From Flavobacterium sp. UBA2787 (GTDB taxonomy: Bacteria > Bacteroidota > Bacteroidia > Flavobacteriales > Flavobacteriaceae): a DNA stretch of 64,000 nucleotides. The notes under the pieces were generated by a model. That model was given only the letters and a program-made list of their open reading frames with translations. It was not told the origin of the DNA and did no database searches. The position numbers were made by a program, and so were the translations under genes. Location of the stretch: the NCBI GenBank assembly GCA_002352205.1, contig DEHZ01000013.1, positions 1 through 64,000 on the forward strand. Reading direction: 5' to 3'. Shown piece by piece: positions 27,718-35,364 of the stretch (position 1 is the first letter of the stretch; every line of letters starts with the position of its first letter).

Positions 27718-29382
27718 ATGGCAAAAATTATTAACATGCCACGTTTGAGTGATACAATGACAGAAGGTGTTGTAGCAACATGGCTTAAAAAAGTTGGCGA
27801 TACAGTAAAAGAAGGCGACATTTTAGCTGAAATTGAAACTGACAAAGCAACAATGGAATTTGAATCATTTGATTCAGGCACGTTGTTACACATCGGAATT
27901 CAAGAAGGAGAATCAGCTCCGGTTGATTCACTTTTAGCTATTATTGGAAAAGAAGGTGAAGATATTTCCGATTTATTAAAAGGAGGAAGTTCTGCTAAAA
28001 CAGAAGAAAAAGAAGCTCCAAAAAAAGAAGAATCATCTAAAGAGGAAACTCCAAAAGAGGAAAATTCTAAAACAGAAGAATCAAAACCAAAAGCATCAGC
28101 AGAAATTCCTGCAGGTGTAAAAGTAGTAACCATGCCTCGTTTAAGTGATACGATGACTGATGGTACAGTAGCAACTTGGTTGAAAAAAATTGGCGACACC
28201 GTAAAAGAAGGTGATATTTTAGCCGAAATTGAAACAGACAAAGCAACAATGGAATTTGAATCATTCAATTCTGGAACATTATTATACATTGGCGTTCAAG
28301 AAGGTCAGTCTGCTCCCGTTGATAGTGTTTTAGCAATCATCGGTCCTGAAGGAACAGATGTTTCAGGAATTGCTGAGAATTATTCAAAAGGTGGCGAAGC
28401 TCCAAAAGCTGAAAAAACCGAAACCAAATCAGAAGAAGCCAAACCATCATCAGAAAATAAAGAAGAAACAACTACTTCAACCGAATCAACAGGAAGAATT
28501 TTTGCCTCGCCATTAGCTCGCCAAATTGCTAAAGACAAAGGAATCAACCTTTCTCAAGTAAAAGGTTCAGGCGAAAATGGAAGAATTGTAAAAAGTGATG
28601 TTGAAAACTTTACGCCGTCTGCCGCTCCTCAAAAAGCGACACAATCGGAAAATATTTCTCAACCTGCTGCAGCGATTCAACCATTTGTTCCAGCCGGAGA
28701 ATCGTATTCAGAAGAAGTGAAAAATTCGCAAATGCGTAAAACAATTGCTCGTCGTCTTTCTGAATCTAAATTCACAGCTCCACATTATTATTTAACAATC
28801 GAAGTAGCGATGGATGAAGCAATGAAATCCAGAGCAATTATCAATACCGTTCCTGATACTAAAGTATCCTTTAACGATATGGTTGTGAAAGCGTGTGCGA
28901 TGGCATTGAAAAAACATCCACGTGTTAACACACAATGGAAAGATGACGTAACCGTTATCAATCACCACGTAAATATTGGTGTTGCTGTGGCTGTAGAAGA
29001 TGGTCTGGTAGTTCCTGTTTTGAAATTTACAGACCAAATGAACTTATCTCAAATCGGATCTTCAGTGAAAGATTTGGCCGGAAGAGCTAAAAACAAAAAA
29101 CTGCAACCTGCCGAAATGGAAGGAAGTACGTTTACTGTTTCAAATTTAGGTATGTTTGGAATTACTGAATTTACTTCAATCATTAACCAACCAAACTCAG
29201 CTATTCTTTCAGTGGGTGCTATCATCGAAAAACCGGTTGTAAGAAACGGTCAAATCGTTGTGGGTAATACTATGAAAGTAACTTTAGCTTGTGATCACAG
29301 AACAGTGGATGGTGCAACTGGAGCACAATTCCTTCAAACGTTGCGAACGTATTTAGAAAATCCGGTGACTATGTTAGCATAG
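27718..29382 (+). CDS. pdhC: Dihydrolipoamide acetyltransferase (pyruvate dehydrogenase E2)
   Basis: 554-residue E2 core of the pyruvate dehydrogenase complex. Two lipoyl domains (about 2-80 and 135-213) each carry the lipoylated lysine in ETDKATMEF. They are separated by Ala/Glu/Lys/Ser-rich flexible linkers. The peripheral-subunit-binding domain (about 260-297, SPLARQIAKDKGINL...GSGENGRI) and the catalytic acyltransferase domain (about 335-554, DHRTVDGATGAQFL with the active-site His and Asp) complete it. The two lipoyl-coding stretches are near-copies at the DNA level (27721-27950 and 28120-28350), showing internal duplication. It follows pdhA by 5 bp and is closed by a strong terminator. 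Confidence 0.96.
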   Translation: MAKIINMPRLSDTMTEGVVATWLKKVGDTVKEGDILAEIETDKATMEFESFDSGTLLHIGIQEGESAPVDSLLAIIGKEGEDISDLLKGGSSAKTEEKEAPKKEESSKEETPKEENSKTEESKPKASAEIPAGVKVVTMPRLSDTMTDGTVATWLKKIGDTVKEGDILAEIETDKATMEFESFNSGTLLYIGVQEGQSAPVDSVLAIIGPEGTDVSGIAENYSKGGEAPKAEKTETKSEEAKPSSENKEETTTSTESTGRIFASPLARQIAKDKGINLSQVKGSGENGRIVKSDVENFTPSAAPQKATQSENISQPAAAIQPFVPAGESYSEEVKNSQMRKTIARRLSESKFTAPHYYLTIEVAMDEAMKSRAIINTVPDTKVSFNDMVVKACAMALKKHPRVNTQWKDDVTVINHHVNIGVAVAVEDGLVVPVLKFTDQMNLSQIGSSVKDLAGRAKNKKLQPAEMEGSTFTVSNLGMFGITEFTSIINQPNSAILSVGAIIEKPVVRNGQIVVGNTMKVTLACDHRTVDGATGAQFLQTLRTYLENPVTMLA

Positions 29383-29405
29383 ATTTATCCGAAACATATA
29401 TTTTT

Positions 29406-29439
29406 AAAAGCGAGTTCAAGTTGAGCTCGCTTTTTTTTT
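29406..29439 (+). terminator. Terminator of pdhA-pdhC
   Basis: AAAAGCGAG (29406-29414) pairs with CTCGCTTTT (29426-29434), with further TCAA/TTGA pairing in the loop, followed by a run of T to 29439. Confidence 0.9.
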
Positions 29440-29554
29440 CACACATACCCCAACTGTGTAATCCATCTCAATTTGGGTAAAAATTATACATACTTCAAAA
29501 TTATAACTTTTTATAAAGCGCTTGTTTTCAGATATATATAAAATAGGCATACGG

Positions 29555-29595
29555 CTTGCTAACTATGCTTGTGTAAACACCTTGAAATTAGCAAG
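29555..29595. promoter_or_regulatory. Nested inverted repeat upstream of the GT2 gene
   Basis: CTTGCTAA (29555-29562) and TTAGCAAG (29588-29595) are perfect arms. Inside, GTGT/ACAC (29571-29580) forms a second small hairpin. The region is in the 220-bp gap before the glycosyltransferase at 29660, which otherwise holds only AT-rich sequence and no clear promoter. It could be an operator or leader structure. Confidence 0.3.
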
Positions 29596-29659
29596 GAACT
29601 TTTACAAAACATAAAAACCCAAATTAAGAAATAAGTAAAATACCAAATTCAGTTAAAAG

Positions 29660-31174
29660 ATGGAAAGCCAAAAATTACAATCAAACGAATCCTACTCTTC
29701 CTTAAAAAGGAAAAGAAACAATGAACAAACATTGTATAGTTTTATTTTGCCTGTTTACAGCGATTCTTTACACAGATTAATTTCAATTGGATATTGGAAA
29801 GTGCAAGATTATTTTAAATCGCTTTTTTCTAATAAGAATGAAACTAAAATCAATCCAATAAATTTAATTGTCTTAATTGGTACATTTTTAATGATGATTG
29901 GGGCGGCATTTTTGGTGTATCAATTACAACCAAGTTTTGAACAATTCAACTTAGAAAGAATGAATTCGACTTGGGGAATGACATTTTTAATTTTATCAAT
30001 TACATTATTGGCTTACAAAGCGTGCTTTTTTCTGTTTAAAATTTATTTATATTTTAGATACAAAGCAATTGAGTCTGTTTCAGATGAAGAATTGCCAACT
30101 TGTACAATCATCGTTCCGGCTTATAACGAAGGAAAATTAGTTTGGGATACGCTTAAAAGTATTGCAAACAGTGATTATCCTGAACAAAAATTACAAATAT
30201 TAGCTATTGATGATGGTAGTAAAGATGATACTTGGTATTGGATGCAACAAGCTAAATTGGAATTAGGCGATCGTCTAACAATCTTTCAACAGCCCCAAAA
30301 CAAAGGTAAAAGACACGCTCTTTACCGTGGATTTAACTTAGGAACCGGCGATGTTTTTGTAACCATCGATAGTGATTCAATCATAAAAAAAGATACATTA
30401 CGTAATTTAGTTAGTCCGTTTGTAACCAATGAAAATTGTGGAGCTGTTGCCGGTAACGTGCGAGTTCTGAACAACGAAAAAGCCATGTTACCAAAAATGC
30501 TTAATGTGAGTTTTGTAATGAGTTTCGAGTTCGTTCGTTCCGCAGAAAGTATGTTAGGGTCAGTACTTTGTACACCAGGAGCTTTAGCCGCTTACAAAAG
30601 AGATGCCGTTTTTAACTGTCTGGAAGAATGGATTAACCAAACTTTTATGGGAAAACCATCCGATATTGGCGAAGACAGAGCGATGACCAATATGATTCTA
30701 AAACAAGGCAAAGAAGTTTTATTTCAACGAAATGCACACGTGTTGACCAACGTTCCTGAACGATACAAAGGTTTATACAAAATGTTCATCCGTTGGGGAA
30801 GAAGCAACGTTCGTGAAAACATTATGATGGCAAAATATGTGTTTACCGATTTTAGAAAAGAATCAAAATCCGGAGCTAGACTTTTATTTATCAATCAAAG
30901 TTTAACGCTTTTGATGACATATCCGTTTATGCTTTTTATGTTCTTCTTTATTGCCACCCATCCGATACTTTTTTTAAGTTCAACACTTGCCAGCATCTTA
31001 ATCATATCAACTTTTCCGGTATTGTTTTATGCCAAACGATATAATTTATCAGAATCAATTTGGGCTTACACTTATAGTATTTTATATACTTTTGGTCTAT
31101 TCTGGATAGCACCTTACGCTATTGCTACTGCAGGGAAAAGCGGTTGGTTAACAAGGGAATTACCAATTAAATAA
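29660..31174 (+). CDS. Membrane-bound family 2 glycosyltransferase (hyaluronan/chitin-synthase-like)
   Basis: 504-residue processive-type glycosyltransferase. Two membrane helices lie near 75-97 and 112-135. The GT-A catalytic domain follows (about 145-390): CTIIVPAYNEGKLVWDTL, AIDDGSKDDTW, DSDSIIKKD (metal-binding DxD), GEDRAMTN (catalytic base) and RWGRSNVREN (acceptor motif related to QxxRW). Several C-terminal helices (about 410-495) would form a transport channel. The fold matches NodC/HasA/IcaA enzymes that polymerise N-acetylglucosamine-containing polysaccharides, but the product cannot be read from sequence. It is a single gene flanked by terminators, so it forms its own unit. The leader contains a nested inverted repeat. 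Confidence 0.88.
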   Translation: MESQKLQSNESYSSLKRKRNNEQTLYSFILPVYSDSLHRLISIGYWKVQDYFKSLFSNKNETKINPINLIVLIGTFLMMIGAAFLVYQLQPSFEQFNLERMNSTWGMTFLILSITLLAYKACFFLFKIYLYFRYKAIESVSDEELPTCTIIVPAYNEGKLVWDTLKSIANSDYPEQKLQILAIDDGSKDDTWYWMQQAKLELGDRLTIFQQPQNKGKRHALYRGFNLGTGDVFVTIDSDSIIKKDTLRNLVSPFVTNENCGAVAGNVRVLNNEKAMLPKMLNVSFVMSFEFVRSAESMLGSVLCTPGALAAYKRDAVFNCLEEWINQTFMGKPSDIGEDRAMTNMILKQGKEVLFQRNAHVLTNVPERYKGLYKMFIRWGRSNVRENIMMAKYVFTDFRKESKSGARLLFINQSLTLLMTYPFMLFMFFFIATHPILFLSSTLASILIISTFPVLFYAKRYNLSESIWAYTYSILYTFGLFWIAPYAIATAGKSGWLTRELPIK

Positions 31175-31178
31175 CAGC

Positions 31179-31208
31179 AAAAAGCGAGTTTTAGGACTCG
31201 CTTTTTTT
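31179..31208 (+). terminator. Terminator of the GT2 gene
   Basis: AAAAAGCGAGT (31179-31189) pairs with ACTCGCTTTTT (31196-31206) around a 6-base loop, followed by T residues. Confidence 0.9.
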
Positions 31209-31233
31209 GTCTTATGATGTAATAAAAAAACTG

Positions 31234-31263
31234 TTGCAGTTCCAAAAGTATATTTATATATTG
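31234..31263 (+). promoter_or_regulatory. Promoter of the FN3 lipoprotein
   Basis: TTG at 31234-31236, 20 bp, then TATATTG at 31257-31263, the same short variant as seen before gldJ. The expected leader is about 37 bases. Confidence 0.4.
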
Positions 31264-31306
31264 CGACGAATTTTCTTAAGCATTATAAACAGATAAAAAA
31301 CTTAAA

Positions 31307-32227
31307 ATGAAAACACTTTGTCTTAGCCTGTTCTTTTCTGCAATTTTATTGACAACCTTTAATTCTTGTTCCTCAAGTGATGAAGAAGGATGTGGAAAAG
31401 TATCTAATGTAACGGTTTATAGTACCGGACCATCATATTTGAGCTTCAGTTTTGAAACTGTAAGCAATGTTAATTCCTACATGATAGAATATGGTGTGGC
31501 TGGATTCACTAAAGGCACTGGAACTTCATTTCCTACTTCACAATCGGGTGTTACAATTGAAAATTTGAATCCAAGTACCTTGTATGACATTTACATTACT
31601 AGTTTATGTGAACAAGGAGAAACAAACTTCTATAAAATTTCTAACATAGCCACAGAACAAAGTCAATGTACTGGTCAAGTAAGTGCAAACCTTTACCAAT
31701 GGTACAGTACTCAAAACATAGAAGTTTATTTTGAATATACAGGAGGAAGTGTTGATAAATATGAAGTTGAATACGGTTTACAAGGTTTTACTCCCGGAAG
31801 TGGCACTACATTAACTTTTAATTCTACTAGTGGAACCATTCAAGGAATACAAACTAATACTATCTATGATATTTATGTAAGAGCTGTTTGTTTTCAAAAT
31901 GATAAATCGGAAGCCAAGAAATATACTTACACAACTATTGGCTCATGTCCAAAACCTATATTTTTAAGCACTACTTTAATTTCAGGCAGTTGTTATCAAG
32001 GAACAGCTTACAGAAATTTCAGCTGGAATTATGATTACAGTAATGCACAAAGCTTTACTATTTCATTAGTAAGCCAAGGAGGATTGCCACAAAATGGAAA
32101 TCAATTTACAACTAGTAATGAATCTATAGCATTTTCAAATATGTTTTGCTCTTGGGATCAGTTTTATGTAAGAGCCAATTGTTCAGACGGCAGTACCAGT
32201 GAATGGGCCGGACCAATAAACTTTTAA
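31307..32227 (+). CDS. Lipoprotein with fibronectin type III-like domains
   Basis: 306-residue lipoprotein. Leader peptide with lipobox FNSC (Cys21), followed by a Ser/Asp/Glu segment. Two clear FN3-like domains (about 28-118 and 121-212) share YEVEYGLQGFTPGSGT-type and STLYDIYI elements, and a third, more divergent, ends in SEWAGPINF at the very C-terminus. The same EWAGP ending closes FN3 domains of the giant adhesin at 3023-10138, pointing to shared ancestry of the modules. No sorting domain is present, so anchoring is through lipid. It is probably at the outer membrane or cell surface. The role is unknown, and it is a single-gene unit. Confidence 0.8.
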   Translation: MKTLCLSLFFSAILLTTFNSCSSSDEEGCGKVSNVTVYSTGPSYLSFSFETVSNVNSYMIEYGVAGFTKGTGTSFPTSQSGVTIENLNPSTLYDIYITSLCEQGETNFYKISNIATEQSQCTGQVSANLYQWYSTQNIEVYFEYTGGSVDKYEVEYGLQGFTPGSGTTLTFNSTSGTIQGIQTNTIYDIYVRAVCFQNDKSEAKKYTYTTIGSCPKPIFLSTTLISGSCYQGTAYRNFSWNYDYSNAQSFTISLVSQGGLPQNGNQFTTSNESIAFSNMFCSWDQFYVRANCSDGSTSEWAGPINF

Positions 32228-32247
32228 TTGCATAATAAGATTTTTTC

Positions 32248-32277
32248 AAAGCCTTTTCCTTAATTGGGAAAGGCTTT
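32248..32277. terminator. Bidirectional terminator between convergent genes
   Basis: AAAGCCTTTTCC (32248-32259) pairs with GGGAAAGGCTTT (32266-32277) with one G-T pair. T-rich on both strands, it serves the lipoprotein gene and the convergent glycosyltransferase. Confidence 0.85.
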
Positions 32278-32282
32278 TGTTT

Positions 32283-33503
32283 TTATTCTTTATTCTTCTC
32301 CTCAATCCACTTTGCCATATACTTCGTGCTCTGCAAAAAATGATGCATCAATAATAGACCTGTAAAATTTTCATTTCGATACTTTTCCAAATTTTTAAAT
32401 TTTTCAGCTAAAAATTCTTTAAAGGAACCTTCAAATAAATCTTTTGAAAATCGATTTTTTAAAATCTCAAAACCATTTTGTTGAGCATTTAACCACGTTG
32501 ATTTATTTTGATATAATTCAATTGCTTTATTAGCAAAATCTTCCGGTGAATCGGCAACAAAACCATTCCACAAAAAGTCTCCGTTCATTGCTTCTGCACC
32601 AATTTCTGTAGTTACACTTGGAGTTCCAAACTGCATTGCTTCCAACAATTTCCCTTTAATTCCTGCACCAAAACGAATGGGAGCCAAAAGAACTCTTGCT
32701 TTCAAAATCACTTCAAAAGAACTTTCCGCTCTTCCGTGAACAAAAAAATTCATCTTCGGTTGATGCAACGAATTTATTTTTTGCGTCGGATAAGCTCCGT
32801 AAATGCTCATCTTCGCTTCAGGAAATTTTTCAAATATCAACGGCCAAATCACCTCTTTCAAATACACAACCGCATCGTGATTGGGTGCGTGCAGAAAATT
32901 TCCAATGAACATAAAATCGCTTCGTTCTTCAAAACTCGGTAAACTTAACTTTTCGTTCTCCACCCAAATCGGTAAATAAAACAATAAAAATGATGGTACT
33001 TTAAAATGTGTTTGTAACAACTCCATTTCAAATTCCGAAACCATCAACGTCACATCACAACGATAAATACTCGCAATTTCACGTTTCGCCAAATCATTGT
33101 TCAAATCAAACGGTTTGCCTTTCAAAACTGTCAATCTACGGGCTTCTCGCAAACAATGCAAATCTTCCGAATCCAGCATTCGCAACGCATTTGGACAATG
33201 TTCAGCCACTCGCCACCCAAATTGTTCTTCCGTCATAAACCGATCAAACAAAACCAAATCCGGCTGCAATTCTAACACAAATTCATCAAATGAACGACAA
33301 TTTAATGCAATTTGCTTTCTATTAATATCATTCAATTCTTCCGAAAATTCACTTTCCGAAGCCGTGCTGGCAAACGTAATTTTCCCGCCGTTTTCCTTAA
33401 AAAAAGCAATCAATTGCATCATCCTACTTCCGGCTGCAGACGATTTCGGTTCCGGCCAAACAAAACCAATAATTAAAATCCGTTTATTTCCCAATGCATT
33501 CAT
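32283..33503 (-). CDS. GT4-type (GT-B fold) glycosyltransferase
   Basis: 406-residue cytoplasmic sugar transferase. The N-terminal Rossmann half starts RILIIGFVWPEPKSSAAGSRM. The C-terminal half has the nucleotide-sugar-binding region: FMFIGNFLHAPNHDAV, SIYGAYP, ARVLLAPIRFGAGIKGKLLEAM and GTPSVTTEIGAEAM, as in group 1 glycosyltransferases (Glyco_trans_1_4 type). No membrane helix is seen. Donor and acceptor are unknown. It is divergent from miaE, with only 75 bp between start codons, and convergent with the FN3 lipoprotein. It is not in a polysaccharide cluster, so pathway assignment is not possible. Confidence 0.85.
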   Translation of the reverse strand: MNALGNKRILIIGFVWPEPKSSAAGSRMMQLIAFFKENGGKITFASTASESEFSEELNDINRKQIALNCRSFDEFVLELQPDLVLFDRFMTEEQFGWRVAEHCPNALRMLDSEDLHCLREARRLTVLKGKPFDLNNDLAKREIASIYRCDVTLMVSEFEMELLQTHFKVPSFLLFYLPIWVENEKLSLPSFEERSDFMFIGNFLHAPNHDAVVYLKEVIWPLIFEKFPEAKMSIYGAYPTQKINSLHQPKMNFFVHGRAESSFEVILKARVLLAPIRFGAGIKGKLLEAMQFGTPSVTTEIGAEAMNGDFLWNGFVADSPEDFANKAIELYQNKSTWLNAQQNGFEILKNRFSKDLFEGSFKEFLAEKFKNLEKYRNENFTGLLLMHHFLQSTKYMAKWIEEKNKE

Positions 33504-33552
33504 CCGACTAAAATAGGAATAAAAGAGACAATTCTATTCAAATAAAAAGCAT

Positions 33553-33560
33553 TATTTTTG
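33553..33560 (+). promoter_or_regulatory. Promoter box of miaE
   Basis: TATTTTTG at 33553-33560 matches TAnnTTTG; no exact TTG is found at -33. The in-frame TTG at 33558 is part of this box, which makes ATG 33579 the start, with a leader of about 13 bases. Confidence 0.5.
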
Positions 33561-33578
33561 TATCAAATCACGAGAATT

Positions 33579-34160
33579 ATGTTAGGATTAAAACTTAAAA
33601 CCGACCCACGTTGGGCAAATATCGCCGAATCAAACCTCGAAGAAATTTTATCCGATCACTGTTGGTGCGAACAAAAAGCCGCATCCAACGCACTTTATAT
33701 AATTACCAACAATTCTGAAAACGTTGAATTAGTCACCGAAATGGCTAAAATTGCTATAGAAGAAATGGAACATTTTCAAATGGTGCACAACATTATTCAA
33801 GAACGCGGTTTCGAATTTGGTCGCGAAGTAAAAGACGATTACGTCAACCAACTGGTGAAATTCACCAAAAAAGGAGGTTCCAGAAACGATGCTTTAATCG
33901 AGCGATTGCTCTTTGCCGCAATGATCGAAGCCCGCAGTTGCGAACGTTTTAAAGTGCTTTCCGAAAACATCAAAGACAAAAAATTAGCCGATTTCTACCG
34001 CGAATTGATGATTAGCGAAGCCAACCATTACACCACTTTTTTACGCTTTGCCCGCAAATATTCCGAAAAAGTAGATGTCGATAAACGCTGGCAAGAATGG
34101 CTCGAATTCGAAGGCGAACTCATCTCCAATTACGGCAAAAAAGAAACCGTTCACGGATAA
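33579..34160 (+). CDS. miaE: tRNA-(ms2io6A37) hydroxylase
   Basis: About 193-residue nonheme diiron monooxygenase of the ferritin-like fold that hydroxylates the isopentenyl group of 2-methylthio-N6-isopentenyladenosine at tRNA position 37. Diiron ligands fit the glutamates and histidines in DHCWCEQKAAS, IEEMEHFQMV, MIEARSCERF and SEANHYTTFLR. The length fits the family. The start ATG at 33579 is chosen because the upstream extension contains the promoter box. It is a single-gene unit, followed after about 40 bp by the reverse copy of the GC-rich repeat. Confidence 0.94.
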   Translation: MLGLKLKTDPRWANIAESNLEEILSDHCWCEQKAASNALYIITNNSENVELVTEMAKIAIEEMEHFQMVHNIIQERGFEFGREVKDDYVNQLVKFTKKGGSRNDALIERLLFAAMIEARSCERFKVLSENIKDKKLADFYRELMISEANHYTTFLRFARKYSEKVDVDKRWQEWLEFEGELISNYGKKETVHG

Positions 34161-34198
34161 ATTCATCATTTCAATATCTAAATTCTAATTTAAAAACA

Positions 34199-34360
34199 AT
34201 TTGGGCGTGCCCCTCCGGCAAGCTCCGGGTCGGGCTTTTCGCTGCAAGTCCTCGCCCCAACTCCGCAAGCTCCGTTGTTGCTGTGGGCTTTCCGCTACAC
34301 TCCCTCACGCGATTTGTGCTTTAAAGAAAAACCGTCTCAAAATTGCTTTCAAAACGGCTC
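34199..34360 (-). repeat. GC-rich dispersed repeat, complete copy, reverse orientation
   Basis: 162-bp reverse-complement copy of 17440-17605. It follows, on the minus strand, the frameshifted scramblase-like gene, so again it starts with that gene's terminator. The 70 central bases are identical to the other copy while both ends have drifted. It fills most of the 223-bp space between miaE and the scramblase-like gene. Confidence 0.88.
34327..34357 (-). terminator. Terminator of the scramblase-like gene (part of the repeat)
   Basis: On the minus strand CCGTTTT pairs with GAGACGG (34357-34332), two of the seven pairs being U-G, followed by TTTTT. The paired positions that differ from the copy at 17443-17468 keep base pairing only when read in this direction. 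Confidence 0.75.
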
Positions 34361-34383
34361 AACATTATTTTATTTGATGAAAA

Positions 34384-34970
34384 TTATTCTTTAAAAACCA
34401 TATCAATACACATAACTGATGCTGCAATTAAAGGTCTTAACACATCATCTTGTGGCACGTGATTATAAATCTCCAGTACATAATTATCTGCACTTGTAAA
34501 AAACTCTTTTCCAATCCCGGACCATTTTTTTGATACGTGAGCCAACTCTTTGTTGTCTTTAGTGAATTTAAAATCCCAACCGGTCCATTTCCCTTGAAGC
34601 GTGCATAAATGTTTATCATTTGCATCGTGAATTTCGAATTTACCACCAAAAGAGAAAAACTTTTGTTTAAAAACACCAATTAATTTATCAGACTCATCGA
34701 AAATTTCAACATCTGAACGAAATAAAGTTACACCCCTTTTTACAGAAATTATTTTTTTCCTTGCGTATCAGAAATTACTACATGAAATGGTGTCATTCTT
34801 TTATAGTCTGTAAAGCGAAACATTTTGGTAAAAAAACCCAAATTAGGTTCTCTGCATGTCATAAGTAATGAGCCATTATCAGGATTAAATATATCAAAGT
34901 TGTTTGATGCTTTGAACATTCCGATATGTTCTTTAATTAAGTATATATTTCTATTTAAAATGGAATTCAT
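34384..34970 (-). pseudogene. Scramblase/LURP-one-like protein gene with a single-base frameshift
   Basis: Reading from the ATG at 34970 gives 73 residues (MNSILNRNIYLIKEHIGMF, REPNLGFFTKMFRFTDYKR, TPFHVVISDTQGKK) and then a stop at a run of seven A (34750-34756). Adding one base there continues without interruption for over 120 residues (IISVKRGVTLFRSDVEIFDE, KFFSFGGKFEIHDAND, WTGWDFKFTKDNKE, ending CIDMVFKE, stop at 34384). The combined product of about 195 residues has the tubby-like fold pattern of phospholipid-scramblase-type (LURP-one-related) proteins. It is either a recent mutation, a sequencing error, or a gene rescued by slippage on the poly-A run. Its terminator lies inside the repeat downstream. 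Confidence 0.75.
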
Positions 34971-35062
34971 ATTGATTTATTTATATTTTGGGTTATTAGT
35001 AATTTGTCATTCACTTACCAAAAGTGATAGGTAACTAACATTCTATATGACATTTCAGGAAC

Positions 35063-35086
35063 TTTGTGCCTTTTTTTCTTCGTGGC
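35063..35086 (-). repeat. Short 8-bp-period repeat 3' of the tRNAs
   Basis: On the minus strand GCCACGAA, GAAAAAAA and GGCACAAA follow one another exactly every eight bases. They lie directly after the T-run that ends the tRNA transcript. The pattern resembles the octamer repeat at 51253-51292 in period but not in sequence. Weak evidence. Confidence 0.3.
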
Positions 35087-35101
35087 AAATTAAAAAAAAA
35101 G

Positions 35102-35176
35102 TGGGTCATATTGGATTCGAACCAATGACTTCCACGTTGTCGACGTGACACTCTGAACCAACTGAGTTAATGACCC
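35102..35176 (-). tRNA. tRNA-Val (anticodon GAC), unusual C at position 33
   Basis: All four stems pair: acceptor GGGTCAT/ATGACCC, D arm ACTC/GAGT, anticodon arm TCACG/CGTGG with one T-G pair, T arm ATTGG/CCAAT with loop TTCGAAT. The anticodon loop TCGACAA gives GAC (Val). Position 33 is C instead of the near-universal T. CCA is not encoded. A run of T on the minus strand follows. It lies 43 bp downstream of tRNA-Val(TAC), from which it is probably an old duplicate. Confidence 0.82.
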
Positions 35177-35187
35177 TTTAAAACTAA

Positions 35188-35217
35188 AAAAACTCCCTAA
35201 TTACTTAAGGAGTTTTT
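35188..35217 (-). terminator. Hairpin between the two tRNA genes
   Basis: AAAAACTCC (35188-35196) and GGAGTTTTT (35209-35217) are perfect arms, and the structure overlaps the encoded CCA end of tRNA-Val(TAC). It could be a terminator that partly insulates the second tRNA, or a processing site. Confidence 0.65.
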
Positions 35218-35219
35218 GG

Positions 35220-35294
35220 TGGGCGATGAGGGGTTCGAACCCCCGACCCCCTCGGTGTAAACGAGGTGCTCTGAACCAGCTGAGCTAATCGCCC
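35220..35294 (-). tRNA. tRNA-Val (anticodon TAC)
   Basis: Canonical cloverleaf: acceptor GGGCGAT/ATCGCCC, D arm GCTC/GAGC, anticodon arm CCTCG/CGAGG with loop TTTACAC (anticodon TAC), T arm GGGGG/CCCTC (one G-T pair) with loop TTCGAAC. The CCA end is encoded just outside the stated range, at 35217-35219. Confidence 0.96.
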
Positions 35295-35316
35295 GATTAG
35301 TGCTTGATTGCGAGTG

Positions 35317-35346
35317 CAAATATAGAACAGTTTTTGTTAACTGCAA
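35317..35346 (-). promoter_or_regulatory. Promoter of the tRNA-Val genes
   Basis: On the minus strand TTG (35346-35344), 19 bp, then TATATTTG (35324-35317), a full match to the flavobacterial consensus. Transcription would start about 17 bases before tRNA-Val(TAC). Confidence 0.65.
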
Positions 35347-35364
35347 ATAAAAAGTGAAAAAAAA

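Noticed and set aside
27721..28350. Possible assembly duplication within pdhC
   Set aside because: Two lipoyl domains per E2 protein are normal; the copies differ at many positions and the frame is intact.
34097..34324. 75-residue plus-strand frame after miaE
   Set aside because: It overlaps the miaE end and runs through the GC-rich repeat; composition comes from the repeat.
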